From an uncultured Methylophilaceae bacterium (GTDB lineage: Bacteria; Pseudomonadota; Gammaproteobacteria; Burkholderiales; Methylophilaceae), in contig CALKDJ010000031.1 of NCBI GenBank assembly GCA_938084195.1, positions 1 through 7,197 of the forward strand: a DNA stretch of 7,197 nt, in the 5' to 3' direction. The translations under genes were made by a program, and so were the position numbers. Below the pieces are notes generated by a model that saw only the letters and a program-made list of their open reading frames with translations, was not told where the DNA came from and ran no database searches. Positions 6,478 to 7,197 of the stretch are shown piece after piece. Position 1 is the stretch's first letter. Each line of letters starts with the position of its first letter.

Positions 6478-7197
6478 AGACTCCATAAACCAATGGGTCT
6501 TAACACATCAAAAAAGAATAGATGTAATACTCCAAGATTTCTTTAATAATCAAAAAAATACTTTATTAAAAAATGCTTGTGAATATACATTGCTCAATGG
6601 AGGGAAAAGGGTAAGATCATTATTGATTTACGCGATTGGTGAAGATGAAAAAATCTTAAATCCATTTCATTTAGATCAGCTTGCCTTGTCGGTTGAACTT
6701 ATTCACGCATATTCTCTAACTCATGATGATCTGCCTTCAATGGATGATGACTCACTAAGAAGAGGAAAGCCGTCGTGCCATATTGAATTTAATGAGGGGC
6801 AGGCCATATTGGCGGGTGATGCTCTTCAATCTTTAGCCTTTCAAGTCCTATCAGATAATAATCTTAATATTCACAACGATATAAAGATAAAAATTATTAA
6901 CATACTTTCTCAATCTATTGGCTTAAATGGTATGGCTTTAGGACAATCTATGGATATTAATTCGGATAAAATGAATTCATCAATTGAGGTTCTTGAAAGA
7001 TTACAAGAACTAAAAACAGGAGCACTAATTAAAGCTTCATGTGTTATTCCTTTTTTGCTATCAAAAAATTATGAAGAAATATACATTACTGACATAGCAA
7101 ATATTGGTCATCTAATAGGGAAAATATATCAAATTACAGATGATATTTTAGACATTGAATCCAATACAGAAACACTTGGAAAAACTGCTGATAAGGA
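6470..7197 (+). CDS. ispA: Farnesyl diphosphate synthase, 3'-truncated by window edge
   Basis: IspA is a cytoplasmic prenyltransferase that joins dimethylallyl and geranyl diphosphate with isopentenyl diphosphate to give farnesyl diphosphate, the precursor of undecaprenyl phosphate and the quinone side chain. About 242 codons are open to the window end; the usual length is about 290-300, so some 50 C-terminal residues are missing. Visible motifs are NGGKRVRSLL (43-52), the first Asp-rich motif DDLPSMD (86-92) preceded by ELIHAYSLTH, RRGKPSCH (97-104), AGDALQ (115-120), GMALGQSMDI (155-163), LKTGALIKAS (181-190) and the second Asp-rich motif DDILD (224-228), then LGKTADK at the edge. The two extra residues in the first Asp motif and the sequence before it fit bacterial farnesyl synthase rather than longer-chain enzymes. 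The ATG at 6470 overlaps the xseB stop by 8 bases. dxs commonly follows but lies outside the window. Confidence 0.96.
   Translation, partial: MTEDSINQWVLTHQKRIDVILQDFFNNQKNTLLKNACEYTLLNGGKRVRSLLIYAIGEDEKILNPFHLDQLALSVELIHAYSLTHDDLPSMDDDSLRRGKPSCHIEFNEGQAILAGDALQSLAFQVLSDNNLNIHNDIKIKIINILSQSIGLNGMALGQSMDINSDKMNSSIEVLERLQELKTGALIKASCVIPFLLSKNYEEIYITDIANIGHLIGKIYQITDDILDIESNTETLGKTADK

Noticed and set aside
6197..6493. 98-codon minus-strand frame with hydrophobic translation resembling a membrane protein
   Set aside because: It is antisense to xseB. The hydrophobicity arises from reading the complement of Lys/Glu/Asn-rich helical sequence.

Overview
The window is an AT-rich, gene-dense stretch of a proteobacterial chromosome. 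Eight of its nine genes lie on the + strand, and no gap is longer than about 80 bases. Protein similarities, recalled from memory because no search was possible, point to a betaproteobacterium. Gene order (ilvI-ilvH-ilvC-psd), low GC, very tight packing and a periplasmic MxaD-like protein beside a YVTN beta-propeller together suggest a methylotroph, most plausibly a streamlined marine Methylophilales (OM43-like) lineage. The taxonomic call is inference.

Region 1 (1-3575) holds an operon for branched-chain amino acid synthesis plus phospholipid synthesis. It contains the 3' part of ilvI (acetolactate synthase, catalytic), then ilvH (its regulatory subunit), ilvC (ketol-acid reductoisomerase) and psd (phosphatidylserine decarboxylase). 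Two junctions, ilvI/ilvH and ilvC/psd, have the same form: TAA followed directly by an in-frame TTG start. The usual downstream partner pssA is not present.

Region 2 (3580-4056, minus strand) is rppH, the Nudix RNA pyrophosphohydrolase. It converges on psd with only 4 bases between the stop codons.

Region 3 (4121-5639) starts divergently from rppH. It holds a seven-bladed YVTN beta-propeller with an N-terminal membrane segment, then a short secreted SRPBCC-family protein resembling MxaD (the methanol-dehydrogenase accessory protein), and a strong intrinsic terminator. This pair is the most interesting part of the window, as a possible periplasmic alcohol-oxidation accessory module.

Region 4 (5640-7197) is a second compact operon: a small alpha/beta-hydrolase carboxylesterase, xseB (exonuclease VII small subunit) and the 5' part of ispA (farnesyl diphosphate synthase), which runs off the window. 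The esterase ATG begins at the base directly after the terminator's T-tract, so how this operon is expressed is unclear.

I found no tRNA, rRNA, CRISPR array, insertion sequence or prophage signature. Most of the window is ordinary housekeeping sequence. The unusual points are junction architecture, a compact MxaD-like protein and a variant cofactor motif in IlvI.
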